A DNA stretch of 14,414 nt from Planctomycetota bacterium. Its GTDB lineage: Bacteria; Planctomycetota; PUPC01; JACPCR01. Numbering within the stretch: position 1 is the stretch's first letter; every line of letters starts with the position of its first letter. The translations under genes were made by a program, and so were the position numbers. The notes beneath the pieces were generated by a model, which saw only the letters and a program-made list of their open reading frames with translations, did no database searches and was not told where the DNA came from. Of the stretch, positions 1 to 5,972 are shown one piece after another. The stretch is from NCBI GenBank assembly GCA_030740295.1, contig JASLXP010000062.1:1-14414 (forward strand), read 5' to 3'.

Positions 1-920
1 TCCGGGTATGCCTCCGTTGCGAACTCGACATTCTGACCGTAATGAACCCAGGGCAGGTCTGATTCATACGCATCGAGGAAGACCCAGACGCGGGAGAGAT
101 CGGCAATGGTGTATATCTTTGAGCCGGTTTTGACCCACATGCCTTCAAGCGCGGTTTTGTGGATAACGATGCCACCCACCGGCGCGTTGATGGTCAGGTT
201 GTCCTTCAGCGTCTGGCTGGTCTTGATGGACTCGATCTGGTCGCTGTTCAGACCCCACAGGCGCAGTTTCTCTTCCGCGGATTTCACCAGGGATTGAGCC
301 ATTTCACGGAGCTCTGCTGGCGTGTCTTCTCCCTTCGGAACACCCTTAATGGCTTCCAGGAGTTCCTGCTGCGCGGTCAGCAATTCCGGGCTGTAGATTT
401 CCACCAAGTGGTCATTCTTCTTGACCGTGACGCCTGTGTAATCGACGAAGAGACGGTCCAGCCTGCCCGGAAAATTGGCCGTGATGTATGCAAGCTTCGT
501 TTCATCGTAATGAACCTTGCCGACCATCTGAATGGTGTGAGTAACGAACCTGCGTTCGACAGGACGCGTGCGAATTTCGGCGAGCGCCATGGCCGCGGGT
601 GACATCACCAGCGTGCGGGGCCTGCCATCGGCATTGCCCTTTTCAAGTGGAATCAGATCCATTCCACAGAGGGGACACTGTCCCGGCTTTGGCAACTGGA
701 TGGTCGGGTGCATCGAACACGTCCACGTGGTGGGAGCGTTGGAGGTCTCCGGTTCAACAGGGGCTTCTTTTTCGAGTGATAATGTCTTGCCTTTGCTGAT
801 TCCGATTCGATAGGCAATCGAACTGCAGGCCAGCGCAACCAGCACCAGCAGGACCAGGCTGATCGCATCGCGCTGGGCGTATTCCAGAAAACGTTTCAGT
901 GTCTGAGGCTCTGTTTTCAT
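1..920 (-). CDS. cusB: CusB-type efflux RND periplasmic adaptor with heavy-metal-binding domain (partial, C-terminus beyond window)
   Basis: This is the membrane fusion (adaptor) subunit of a heavy-metal RND efflux pump, linking inner-membrane pump to outer-membrane channel in the periplasm. I translated it by hand because it is open at the left edge; 306 residues are visible. An N-terminal hydrophobic stretch (about 20-35) is a membrane anchor or uncleaved signal. Residues 66-92 form a heavy-metal-binding motif with C68-S-M-H71-P and C82-P-L-C85-G-M87, the type fused to CusB-like adaptors of Cu/Ag pumps. The barrel-sandwich and helical hairpin regions follow (GRLDRLFVDYTG at 152-163, YSPELLTAQQELL at 176-188, INAPVGG at 244-250). 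The start at 920 follows GGAGA with 6-nt spacing, 46 bp after the upstream TolC gene, so it is the third member of that operon. The metal (Cu/Ag rather than Zn/Co) is inferred from the Met/Cys/His motif. The pump gene should lie beyond position 1. Confidence 0.93.
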   Translation of the reverse strand, partial: MKTEPQTLKRFLEYAQRDAISLVLLVLVALACSSIAYRIGISKGKTLSLEKEAPVEPETSNAPTTWTCSMHPTIQLPKPGQCPLCGMDLIPLEKGNADGRPRTLVMSPAAMALAEIRTRPVERRFVTHTIQMVGKVHYDETKLAYITANFPGRLDRLFVDYTGVTVKKNDHLVEIYSPELLTAQQELLEAIKGVPKGEDTPAELREMAQSLVKSAEEKLRLWGLNSDQIESIKTSQTLKDNLTINAPVGGIVIHKTALEGMWVKTGSKIYTIADLSRVWVFLDAYESDLPWVHYGQNVEFATEAYP

Positions 921-966
921 CGGTGTTCTCCGGGTTTAGTGCTCCCACTCAGGTAGGTGCTCAATT

Positions 967-2499
967 TCAGTCTTCAGTTTTCTGACTCCGATCTTCTTCC
1001 AGTCTTTTTCCGATCACCTGCTCCAGAAGAGCGTAGTGCTTTCGGTAGTCACGCATCGCACCGTGTAAGGACAGGTTGAAATTCAACCAGAGCCGTGCGG
1101 CATCCATCAAGGTGATGAATTCGACCTTAGCGCTGCGGTAGGCGATCAGTGAGGTGTTGAGATTCTGTTTTGCCTGAGGAAGCAGCGTCTTCTGATAGAG
1201 CTCGACCTGGCGGCGCGACGCATCGAGCTGGAAGTGAGTGCGGATGACCTGGAAGCGGGCAGCATCTCTCCGGTCGGCAAGGTGTCCTTTCATCGAATCT
1301 CGTTTCTTGCGCAGTTCCCGCAGGTACGCGTCGTCTTTGCCGAACCAGGGACGCAGCATGAGCCGCGGCGTTTCTTTGAAGGTAGCCGTGCTGGATGGGC
1401 CAGACCGGTGTTCGAAATCACTGGTACCGATGTTGGGATCGGGATAGGTCATCTTCTCGCCAAGCTCGATGACCAGATTCATCTTCTGGATCTTCAGCTC
1501 GATGCGGCGAAGCTCCTGCTTTTCTTTCAGCGACGATGTGAGGAGTGCATCCACGGATTTCGGCATTGGAGGATCTTTCATCTCCTCTGGTACACCCAGT
1601 TTTGCCTGTGGCGCTCGGTGGAGCAGCGTGTTGATGCGTGCCGATATCGTGGACTGATTCTTTTTCAGCGTGATCAGAGTGTCTGAAAGACGATTGAGCT
1701 CAATCTGGGCTCTGATGACGTCACTTGATGTCCCTTTACTGACTGAAAGCCTGCGGTTTGCAATGGGCAGGAAACCGGTCACGAGCTGCCGGTGCGCATC
1801 CGTGATCTCTACGGCCTTGAGAATGTAGAGGCAGTCGTCATAAGCCACCCGCAGTTCAGTCATCATGTCTCGCACGCCGAGCTGGTATTCAAGGAGCGCC
1901 AGCTCAACGTCACGCTGGATAACATCCCCTTTCAGGGACAGAGGGCCAGGGAAGGGGAACGTCTTGGCGATCCGCTCTCTGTGCTGTTGGCCGCCCGCCT
2001 TCGTCCTCAGTTGCTTGGTAAAAGCGTTGTACTGGCTCAACACATCCTGCAGATAAACGGCCTGGGGATACCGCTCGTTAGCGGCTTGCCACGCTTGTCT
2101 GAGGGATGCGAGGCGGGGGTTACGCTCGAAGGCAATGGCCAGAAGTTTGTCCAGCGAAATGCCGTCAGCCAGGTGCTTGTCAAGGTCTGCATGTGCGAGC
2201 TTTCGCAGTCTCTTGAAGTGCTCTGATTCGAAATCATAAAAGAGAGATGCCGAGAGCTGTGACGCATTCTTGCGTTCACTTTTGGCATCCACCTTCACCG
2301 GCACTGGGGGCGACTCTGGAAGGGATTCTCCCGCGGCGTCGGTGGGGACGGCCTCGACCGAATCCAGGTAGTACTGAGGAGGCGTCGCCAGGGCCTCCCG
2401 GCGTTTCAGGTTTTGATAGGTGTCCTGGAAGGGACTGGCGTGAACGATGGATGCACTCAAGGCCAGGATAGAAAGGACAAAGAATTCATAGAGCTTCAT
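967..2499 (-). CDS. TolC-family outer membrane efflux protein, divergent second copy with N-terminal extension
   Basis: This 510-residue protein has a signal peptide (hydrophobic 5-20, likely cleaved near A21) and two outer-membrane efflux (OEP) repeats. It is a paralogue of the gene just upstream: WQAANERYPQA (137-147) matches WQAAIERYPQA there, and WLNFNLS near the C-terminus matches WLNFNLA. Motifs usual in the family have changed here: the PDP of the neighbour is QDV (151-153) and its PWPGK is PFPGP (182-186). About 90 extra residues (25-115), rich in Pro, Glu and charged residues, lie between signal and OEP region, making it longer than the usual 410-480. Its ATG overlaps the stop of the previous gene (ATGA) and an AGGAGG lies 9 nt upstream, so translation is coupled. 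It should serve as outer-membrane channel or partner channel for the CusB-type adaptor encoded next. Whether it works alone or alongside its sister is unknown. Confidence 0.9.
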   Translation of the reverse strand: MKLYEFFVLSILALSASIVHASPFQDTYQNLKRREALATPPQYYLDSVEAVPTDAAGESLPESPPVPVKVDAKSERKNASQLSASLFYDFESEHFKRLRKLAHADLDKHLADGISLDKLLAIAFERNPRLASLRQAWQAANERYPQAVYLQDVLSQYNAFTKQLRTKAGGQQHRERIAKTFPFPGPLSLKGDVIQRDVELALLEYQLGVRDMMTELRVAYDDCLYILKAVEITDAHRQLVTGFLPIANRRLSVSKGTSSDVIRAQIELNRLSDTLITLKKNQSTISARINTLLHRAPQAKLGVPEEMKDPPMPKSVDALLTSSLKEKQELRRIELKIQKMNLVIELGEKMTYPDPNIGTSDFEHRSGPSSTATFKETPRLMLRPWFGKDDAYLRELRKKRDSMKGHLADRRDAARFQVIRTHFQLDASRRQVELYQKTLLPQAKQNLNTSLIAYRSAKVEFITLMDAARLWLNFNLSLHGAMRDYRKHYALLEQVIGKRLEEDRSQKTED

Positions 2500-3737
2500 T
2501 TCACCGTTCCTCCTGTCAGTTGCTCGAGTTTTGCGTGATGGATGGCGCGATCGGCCAAGGCGCGCTGATAGGCGAGATTAAAATTCAACCAGATGGATTG
2601 CGTTTCGAGGTACTGCTTGAGAGTGCTGCCCGTGTCTCGGGTCAGCGTCTCTGCCAGTTCCGTTGATTTCCTGGCATGTGGGATGAGCCGATCCCGGTAG
2701 AGAACGATCAGTCGCCGGGCATTCTCAAGTTTAAGCCAGGTGACTTTGATGCCGGCGCGGGTTCTGTTCTCCAGTGCCCTCGTACTGAAGGCCGCCGCAC
2801 GCCGTCCGTGCATGGCTTCGTGGACTCGTGCCCGATTGCGGCTGCCCCAGATTGGGACGTTGATCGCCATGCCGATGATGACTGGGTCTTTGCCGTCATC
2901 CTGTTGCGTATTCAGAGCGCTGCCCGTTTCGATGTAGAGCAAATCCAGGGTGACATCCGGCCGGCTCTGTTTCTCAGCAAGTTTGACAGCCCTGTCCGAA
3001 CGCTGCTCGAGCTGCCTTGCCAGCAGTATCTCCTGGCGATTCTGGAGGGCCTGCTCGTAGAGTGTTTCAATCGGGCTCGTGACCCTTGAATCAATCGCTG
3101 CACCGTTGAGCTCCAGAGCTGCTTCCGGATCACGATCCAGGAGAGCATTGATGCGGGTGACCTGGGCTTCAGTCTGCTCGCTGAGATTGATCAGGTCATA
3201 GGTAAGCTGGGCCGATTGCGATTGGGCTCGCAGAAGATCCTGGAGCGTTGCCTTGTTTTCGGCGTATTCATTAGTGGCGAGTTTCTCAGTCTCGGCAAGC
3301 AATCGCTGTTGTTGTTGTGTAAGACGGACCGCGGCATTCAGATACTGCAGTTCGCTGACGGCGACCTTGAGAGCGACGATAACGTCACGGACGGCGGCTT
3401 CATATCTCAGCCGGGCAATCTCTATGTCACTGCGGACGATATCTCCTTTGAGTTTTCTTTTGCCCGGCCAGGGCAAGGTCTGCTTCAGGCCGATGCGGTG
3501 CCTTTGCGGCCCCACGCGTGTTTCGACCGAGCTGGCAAAATATCCGTAAGCCAGCATTGGATCTGGGAGCGATGTAGCCTGGGGGTAGCGTTCGATGGCC
3601 GCCTGCCAGCGGGCCCGCGCAGCCTTAATCTCAGGGCTGTTTTTGTACGCGTGCTGAATGAGAGCCTGGAGAGATTCCGCAGGTGACTCGGCAGATGCAC
3701 TGCCCGCCAGGAGCAGGAACGAAATGATGATTCGCAT
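2496..3737 (-). CDS. TolC-family outer membrane efflux protein (CusC-like channel)
   Basis: This 413-residue protein has a Sec signal peptide (MRIIISFLLLAGSASA, cleaved near A16) and no lipobox Cys. The OEP fold is supported by YKNSPEIKAARARWQA (31-46), LPDPML (57-62) and LPWPGKRKLKGD (88-99), all typical of CusC/CzcC-like outer membrane factors. Long helices follow with regular Ala/Leu/Gln-rich heptads, and LKQYLETQSIWLNFNLAYQ is near the C-terminus. It should form the outer-membrane exit duct for the RND pump. It is the first efflux-component gene of the operon, lies 118 bp after the Cys-rich gene, and overlaps the next TolC gene by 4 bp. The Shine-Dalgarno is weak (GGAT, 7 nt before ATG); the start is chosen because it begins a complete signal peptide and no better start is near. 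Confidence 0.92.
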   Translation of the reverse strand: MRIIISFLLLAGSASAESPAESLQALIQHAYKNSPEIKAARARWQAAIERYPQATSLPDPMLAYGYFASSVETRVGPQRHRIGLKQTLPWPGKRKLKGDIVRSDIEIARLRYEAAVRDVIVALKVAVSELQYLNAAVRLTQQQQRLLAETEKLATNEYAENKATLQDLLRAQSQSAQLTYDLINLSEQTEAQVTRINALLDRDPEAALELNGAAIDSRVTSPIETLYEQALQNRQEILLARQLEQRSDRAVKLAEKQSRPDVTLDLLYIETGSALNTQQDDGKDPVIIGMAINVPIWGSRNRARVHEAMHGRRAAAFSTRALENRTRAGIKVTWLKLENARRLIVLYRDRLIPHARKSTELAETLTRDTGSTLKQYLETQSIWLNFNLAYQRALADRAIHHAKLEQLTGGTVK

Positions 3738-3812
3738 GATTCTGATCCAGTAAAGAAGGAAGAACCGTCAAGGCCGGTCATATGGATGACACGGTTTCAG
3801 ACCCGTGCTTTT

Positions 3813-3833
3813 GGACAGGCTGGACGCCTGTCC
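3813..3833. repeat. Short palindromic intergenic repeat (GGACAGGC / GCCTGTCC hairpin)
   Basis: There is a perfect inverted repeat with 8-bp arms (3813-3820 and 3826-3833) around a 5-nt loop. A weaker inverted repeat (CACGG/CCGTG, 3790-3794 and 3803-3807) lies just beside it. Both sit in the 118-bp gap between the Cys-rich gene and the first TolC gene. It resembles the CAGGCT/AGCCTG element at 7175-7189, so it is probably an interspersed genomic repeat. It could also weaken read-through from the Cys-rich gene, but there is no T-run. Confidence 0.6.
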
Positions 3834-3855
3834 TCACGACAGAGGTTCTTCTAAC

Positions 3856-4254
3856 TCAGATCAGTAGGTGCCCCGTCTTAATGTAGATGGGGATCTCACC
3901 TGTCGCGCAGCCGGGCGGCCAGGCAGGTAAGACGCGGCGGGAGGCTGAAAAGCCAGTTTGGTTGGATGAAAAGCAGGTTTCCGATACGAGCGCCTGATGG
4001 GTGTCGACGGATGCAGTCGCACCATCCAGAGACATGGGAGATACTTTCGGCACTTCATCGCAGCAGCACTCCGCGCTCTCAACGGGCCGGTCGATACTGT
4101 CTCCTTCATCGGAGGAATTTGAGCAGCACGAGTGGCTTTCTGACGCTTCCTTCTCCGCCCCTTCAGGAGCAGGACAGGTCATGCAGAAGCAATGAGGACC
4201 CACTGCCAGTGAGGCGATAACGACCAGGCTGAGGGTGCTGTGGAGTCTGTCCAT
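3856..4254 (-). CDS. Small Cys-rich exported protein heading the metal-efflux cluster
   Basis: This 132-residue protein has an N-terminal hydrophobic segment (8-20) that looks like a signal peptide. Ten Cys follow in clusters: C22, C24, C27 (CFCMTCP), C43-C44, C63-C64-C65, C94 and C116, with acidic and His residues around them. The C-terminus ends in IPIYIKTGHLLI. I do not recognise a named family; Cys-rich small proteins, some in the DUF2946 style, are common beside heavy-metal efflux genes. Its place at the head of the cluster, 118 bp before the TolC gene and behind a strong -10, suggests a periplasmic or membrane metal-binding protein, perhaps filling the CusF chaperone role. That role is inference. 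The ATG lies only 8 nt after the -10 hexamer and has no Shine-Dalgarno, so the message may be leaderless or the promoter may be coincidental. Codon use resembles its neighbours. Confidence 0.7.
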   Translation of the reverse strand: MDRLHSTLSLVVIASLAVGPHCFCMTCPAPEGAEKEASESHSCCSNSSDEGDSIDRPVESAECCCDEVPKVSPMSLDGATASVDTHQALVSETCFSSNQTGFSASRRVLPAWPPGCATGEIPIYIKTGHLLI

Positions 4255-4262
4255 AGCCAGCC

Positions 4263-4292
4263 ATTATACAACAAGTGTGCCGAGTGTCGGCA
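4263..4292 (-). promoter_or_regulatory. Promoter with TATAAT -10 and overlapping 15-bp dyad upstream of the metal-efflux cluster
   Basis: On the minus strand a perfect TATAAT (4268-4263) precedes the ATG at 4254. The inverted repeat TGCCGA-N3-TCGGCA (4278-4292) covers the place where a -35 box would be, and no TTGACA-like -35 is present. A dyad replacing the -35 is typical of promoters controlled by a DNA-binding regulator. The regulator type cannot be read from the dyad; it does not match the CueR or CopY consensus as I know them. Confidence 0.5.
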
Positions 4293-4382
4293 GAATTTAA
4301 CCCTTTAACGCTCGACATTTCTTTCAAAGGTGAATGTGAGCGTTCACATCTTTTCTTAGTGGCCTTGCGGCAACAACCAAAA

Positions 4383-4413
4383 TCGTGGCACGGCCGAGAC
4401 GCCCGTGCCACGA
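4383..4413. repeat. Long hairpin repeat, 11-bp arms (TCGTGGCACGG / CCGTGCCACGA)
   Basis: The arms at 4383-4393 and 4403-4413 are perfectly complementary around a 9-nt loop (CCGAGACGC). I recall similar GTGGCACGG-type palindromes as frequent interspersed repeats in PVC bacteria. Read as protein, the same DNA gives a run like ASRPCHDF, a known source of false short ORFs. Confidence 0.75.
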
Positions 4414-4438
4414 ACTTCTCCGCGTCAAGCGGAGAAGT
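4414..4438. repeat. Second hairpin of the composite element, 10-bp arms (ACTTCTCCGC / GCGGAGAAGT)
   Basis: The arms at 4414-4423 and 4429-4438 are perfect around the loop GTCAA and directly abut the preceding hairpin. Together they would form two adjacent stem-loops on either strand. There is no T-run, so it is not a classic terminator on its own. Confidence 0.7.
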
Positions 4439-4466
4439 GATAGCCTTAAACTTTAGTGGCCTTGCG

Positions 4467-4835
4467 CCCGTAGGCACTTACGTGCGTAAGAGATCTTCAG
4501 AGGAATAACTGTGTAAGAATCGCAGGCGCAAATGGCACGCGGTCCGTTCGTGGAGTCGCAACCGTTTCATGCAGATAATGCACTCCAGATTGGAGCGACA
4601 CTTTCGAATCTCAACCCTATCGAGTGATTCGCATAAGAGAAGATGCGAATTCGTCCGACTTCCGAGCAGTGGGGTATCCAGCTTGCTCTCGGAAGCCCCG
4701 TGAGGAAACGTGCTGTGTATGGCACTCTCTGGGGTCTGCTCTGCTGATGCAGCCCGCGCAGGTGATGCGTCGCACCACCGAGGGTGCAGCCATTGCAGAT
4801 TCATTGCAGATCGTGGCAGCTGGAGCAGAACAAGC
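4467..4835. other. Gene-free stretch with several stem-loops
   Basis: No open frame here has coding character; the small ORFs are antisense to each other and lack ribosome sites. Visible structure: ATTCGCAT/ATGCGAAT (4627-4634 and 4643-4650), CTTCCGAG/CTCGGAAG (4659-4666 and 4688-4695), and a direct repeat CATTGCAGAT at 4791-4800 and 4802-4811. It could hold an unrecognised small RNA or decayed repeat DNA. I cannot match it to 6S, SRP or RNase P RNA. Confidence 0.4.
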
Positions 4836-4872
4836 AACGCCTATCCCCCTGATTGACAAAGAGATAGGCGTT
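4836..4872 (-). terminator. Inverted repeat downstream of ssrA, candidate terminator
   Basis: Perfect 10-bp arms (4863-4872 and 4836-4845, AACGCCTATC/GATAGGCGTT) enclose a 17-nt loop and begin 19 nt after the tmRNA 3' CCA on the same strand. Position fits a tmRNA terminator. The following bases (GCTTGTTCTG) are only moderately T-rich and the loop is long, so the call is tentative. Confidence 0.45.
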
Positions 4873-4891
4873 ATTGATGCGTCGTAAAACG

Positions 4892-5243
4892 TGGTGGAGG
4901 CGGCGGGAATCGAACCCGCGTCCCGTGACATTTCAGTAGCGGCTTCTACGTTCATAGTTCATCGATGGGTCTTTGCCTTGCGGTAGCTGATGAACAAGCG
5001 CGGTCGGCGCAGGTCAGGCTAATGTCTTACGCCCTCTCCACCTCACCAGAAGATTGGACGCCAGCCTGCTATGGTTACGCGCTCTTCAACCCGCAGGCTG
5101 AAAGAAGAGCGCGGGCGGCTTTACGCTGCCATTCTGTAATCTGCGTTGGCAGATGAATTGTTCGCCAGGTTTTTTACGAGGCCACCTGACAACCTCGGAA
5201 CGCAACCGATAAATCCATTGCCCGGTCGATACCATTCGCCCCC
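4892..5243 (-). ncRNA. ssrA: Transfer-messenger RNA (tmRNA, one-piece)
   Basis: The 352-nt RNA acts as tRNA-Ala-like and mRNA to free stalled ribosomes and tag their products. The 5' end GGGGGCG pairs with CGCCTCC before A-CCA at the 3' end (7 bp with one G-U). The 3' part has a T arm of stem GCGGG/CCCGC (plus-strand 4903-4907 and 4915-4919) around TTCGATT, and an encoded CCA. The 5' part has GGTATCGACCGGG, close to the tmRNA consensus. The tag frame at 5165-5121 encodes ANNSSANADYRMAA and a TAA stop. The molecule is continuous, not a permuted two-piece form. It lies 59 bp after smpB on the same strand, a common arrangement. The 3' end is also a frequent integration site for islands, though no att duplicate is seen here. 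Confidence 0.97.
5121..5165 (-). other. ssrA: tmRNA proteolysis tag reading frame (ANNSSANADYRMAA-stop)
   Basis: The resume codon GCG (5165-5163) begins a 14-codon frame ending GCA GCG TAA. The encoded tag is A-N-N-S-S-A-N-A-D-Y-R-M-A-A. It starts with AN and ends in a hydrophobic residue plus Ala-Ala, as in known tags recognised by ClpXP-type proteases. It is 4 residues longer than the 10-residue encoded tag of E. coli (ANDENYALAA), and Arg-Met precede the final Ala-Ala. Confidence 0.9.
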
Positions 5244-5257
5244 GGAAAAATTGATTC

Positions 5258-5282
5258 CGTCAACATGTCAATGAACTGTCAA
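5258..5282 (-). promoter_or_regulatory. Possible ssrA promoter region (three TTGAC boxes)
   Basis: On the minus strand TTGACA occurs at 5282-5277 and 5271-5266, and TTGACG at 5263-5258, between smpB and the tmRNA 5' end. One may be the -35 of ssrA. No convincing -10 sits at the right distance; the best is TCAATT (5254-5249). The tmRNA may also be cut from a longer smpB-ssrA transcript. Confidence 0.3.
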
Positions 5283-5302
5283 AACTCTACCCGATTTCTG
5301 TA

Positions 5303-5791
5303 CTAACTGTAGCGTTTCATTTCTTTCTCGTGATCTTTCTTTCTCAGATCCTCACGTTTGTCGCCCTTGGTTTTTCCGCGAGCGACGGCGATCTCTATTT
5401 TCGCAAAGCCGCGTTTGAAATAAAGTCGTGTCGGAATCAAAGTGAATCCCTTCTCACGAAGCTGTGGCTTCAGTTTGTTTATTTCACGACGATGAAGAAG
5501 GAGCTTGCGCGGCCGTTTGGGTTGATGGTTGTTGTAGGTGCCATGGGTGTATTGCGGAATCTCCAATTCGTAGACAAATAATTCTTCCTTATCCAGCCTG
5601 GCAAAGCTGTCGGAGAGGTTGGCACGGCCGTTTCTGAGGGACTTTACCTCTGTGCCCTGAAGTACAAGCCCAGCCTCGAAGCGATCTTCGAGAACGAAAT
5701 CATGGCCGGCTTTCTTATTGCGGACGATCAGCTTGTATCCGCTTGGATTCTCATCAGACGCAGGCTGTGGTTTCTTCCTTTTTCTGGCCAT
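5303..5791 (-). CDS. smpB: SsrA-binding protein SmpB
   Basis: The 162-residue protein binds tmRNA and brings it to stalled ribosomes. Family marks: GYKLIVRNKKAGHDF (18-32), GTEVKSLRNGRANL (46-59), YTHGTYNNHQPKRPRKLLLH (81-100) and a basic C-terminal tail RGKTKGDKREDLRKKDHEKE (138-157), which enters the mRNA path. The frame stays open up to 5992, but the extra 67 residues are unlike SmpB, and a likely promoter (5853-5880) lies inside them. The start at 5791 (MARKRKKP) gives the normal family length. The Shine-Dalgarno is weak (GGAG about 13 nt upstream); a start at 5827 cannot be fully excluded. It is followed by ssrA on the same strand. Confidence 0.96.
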   Translation of the reverse strand: MARKRKKPQPASDENPSGYKLIVRNKKAGHDFVLEDRFEAGLVLQGTEVKSLRNGRANLSDSFARLDKEELFVYELEIPQYTHGTYNNHQPKRPRKLLLHRREINKLKPQLREKGFTLIPTRLYFKRGFAKIEIAVARGKTKGDKREDLRKKDHEKEMKRYS

Positions 5792-5852
5792 TGTGGTGTT
5801 GGCGCTCCGCGACAGCTCGCCTTCCATTGGACGTTCCGAAAAGCGGGGCGGG

Positions 5853-5880
5853 AGTATAGCAGTGCCGCGCGTCAGAGCAA
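5853..5880 (-). promoter_or_regulatory. Likely smpB promoter
   Basis: On the minus strand TATACT (5858-5853) is a good -10 (5 of 6), with TTGCTC (5880-5875) 16 bp upstream as a poor -35. Transcription would start near 5846, leaving a leader of about 55 nt before the smpB ATG at 5791. This supports the shorter smpB start. Confidence 0.45.
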
Positions 5881-5972
5881 TGGTCTGTGACCTGGCGACC
5901 TGGCATATCTTCCACCTCATTGAACGGTGCGGAAGGTCGTCCCGGGACAATCGCAAAAGAGTAAAATGCCGC

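Larger units (their letters stand above)
4356..4466. repeat. Composite palindromic element bounded by 14-bp direct repeats
   Basis: TTAGTGGCCTTGCG occurs at 4356-4369 and again at 4453-4466, 97 bp apart. Between the copies lie two adjacent near-perfect hairpins (4383-4413 and 4414-4438). The whole unit is gene-free. The arrangement looks like a small non-coding mobile or interspersed repeat (REP/MITE-like). An imperfect palindrome CTTACGTGCGTAAG (4477-4490) follows just outside. No target duplication or transposase was seen. Confidence 0.55.

Noticed and set aside
159..602. Plus-strand ORFs of 140-150 codons opposite the adaptor, TolC and envelope genes
   Set aside because: They are antisense shadows of well-supported minus-strand genes and carry no recognisable motifs.
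4163..4477. Minus-strand ORF with ASRPCHDF-like peptide
   Set aside because: It is created by the palindromic repeat at 4383-4438 and overlaps the Cys-rich gene in another frame.
4617..4955. Open frames crossing the tmRNA 3' end on both strands
   Set aside because: The DNA is the tmRNA 3' part and gene-free sequence; no ribosome site or protein motif.
4892..5243. Island attachment site at the tmRNA 3' end
   Set aside because: No second copy of the tmRNA end and no integrase gene are seen in the window.
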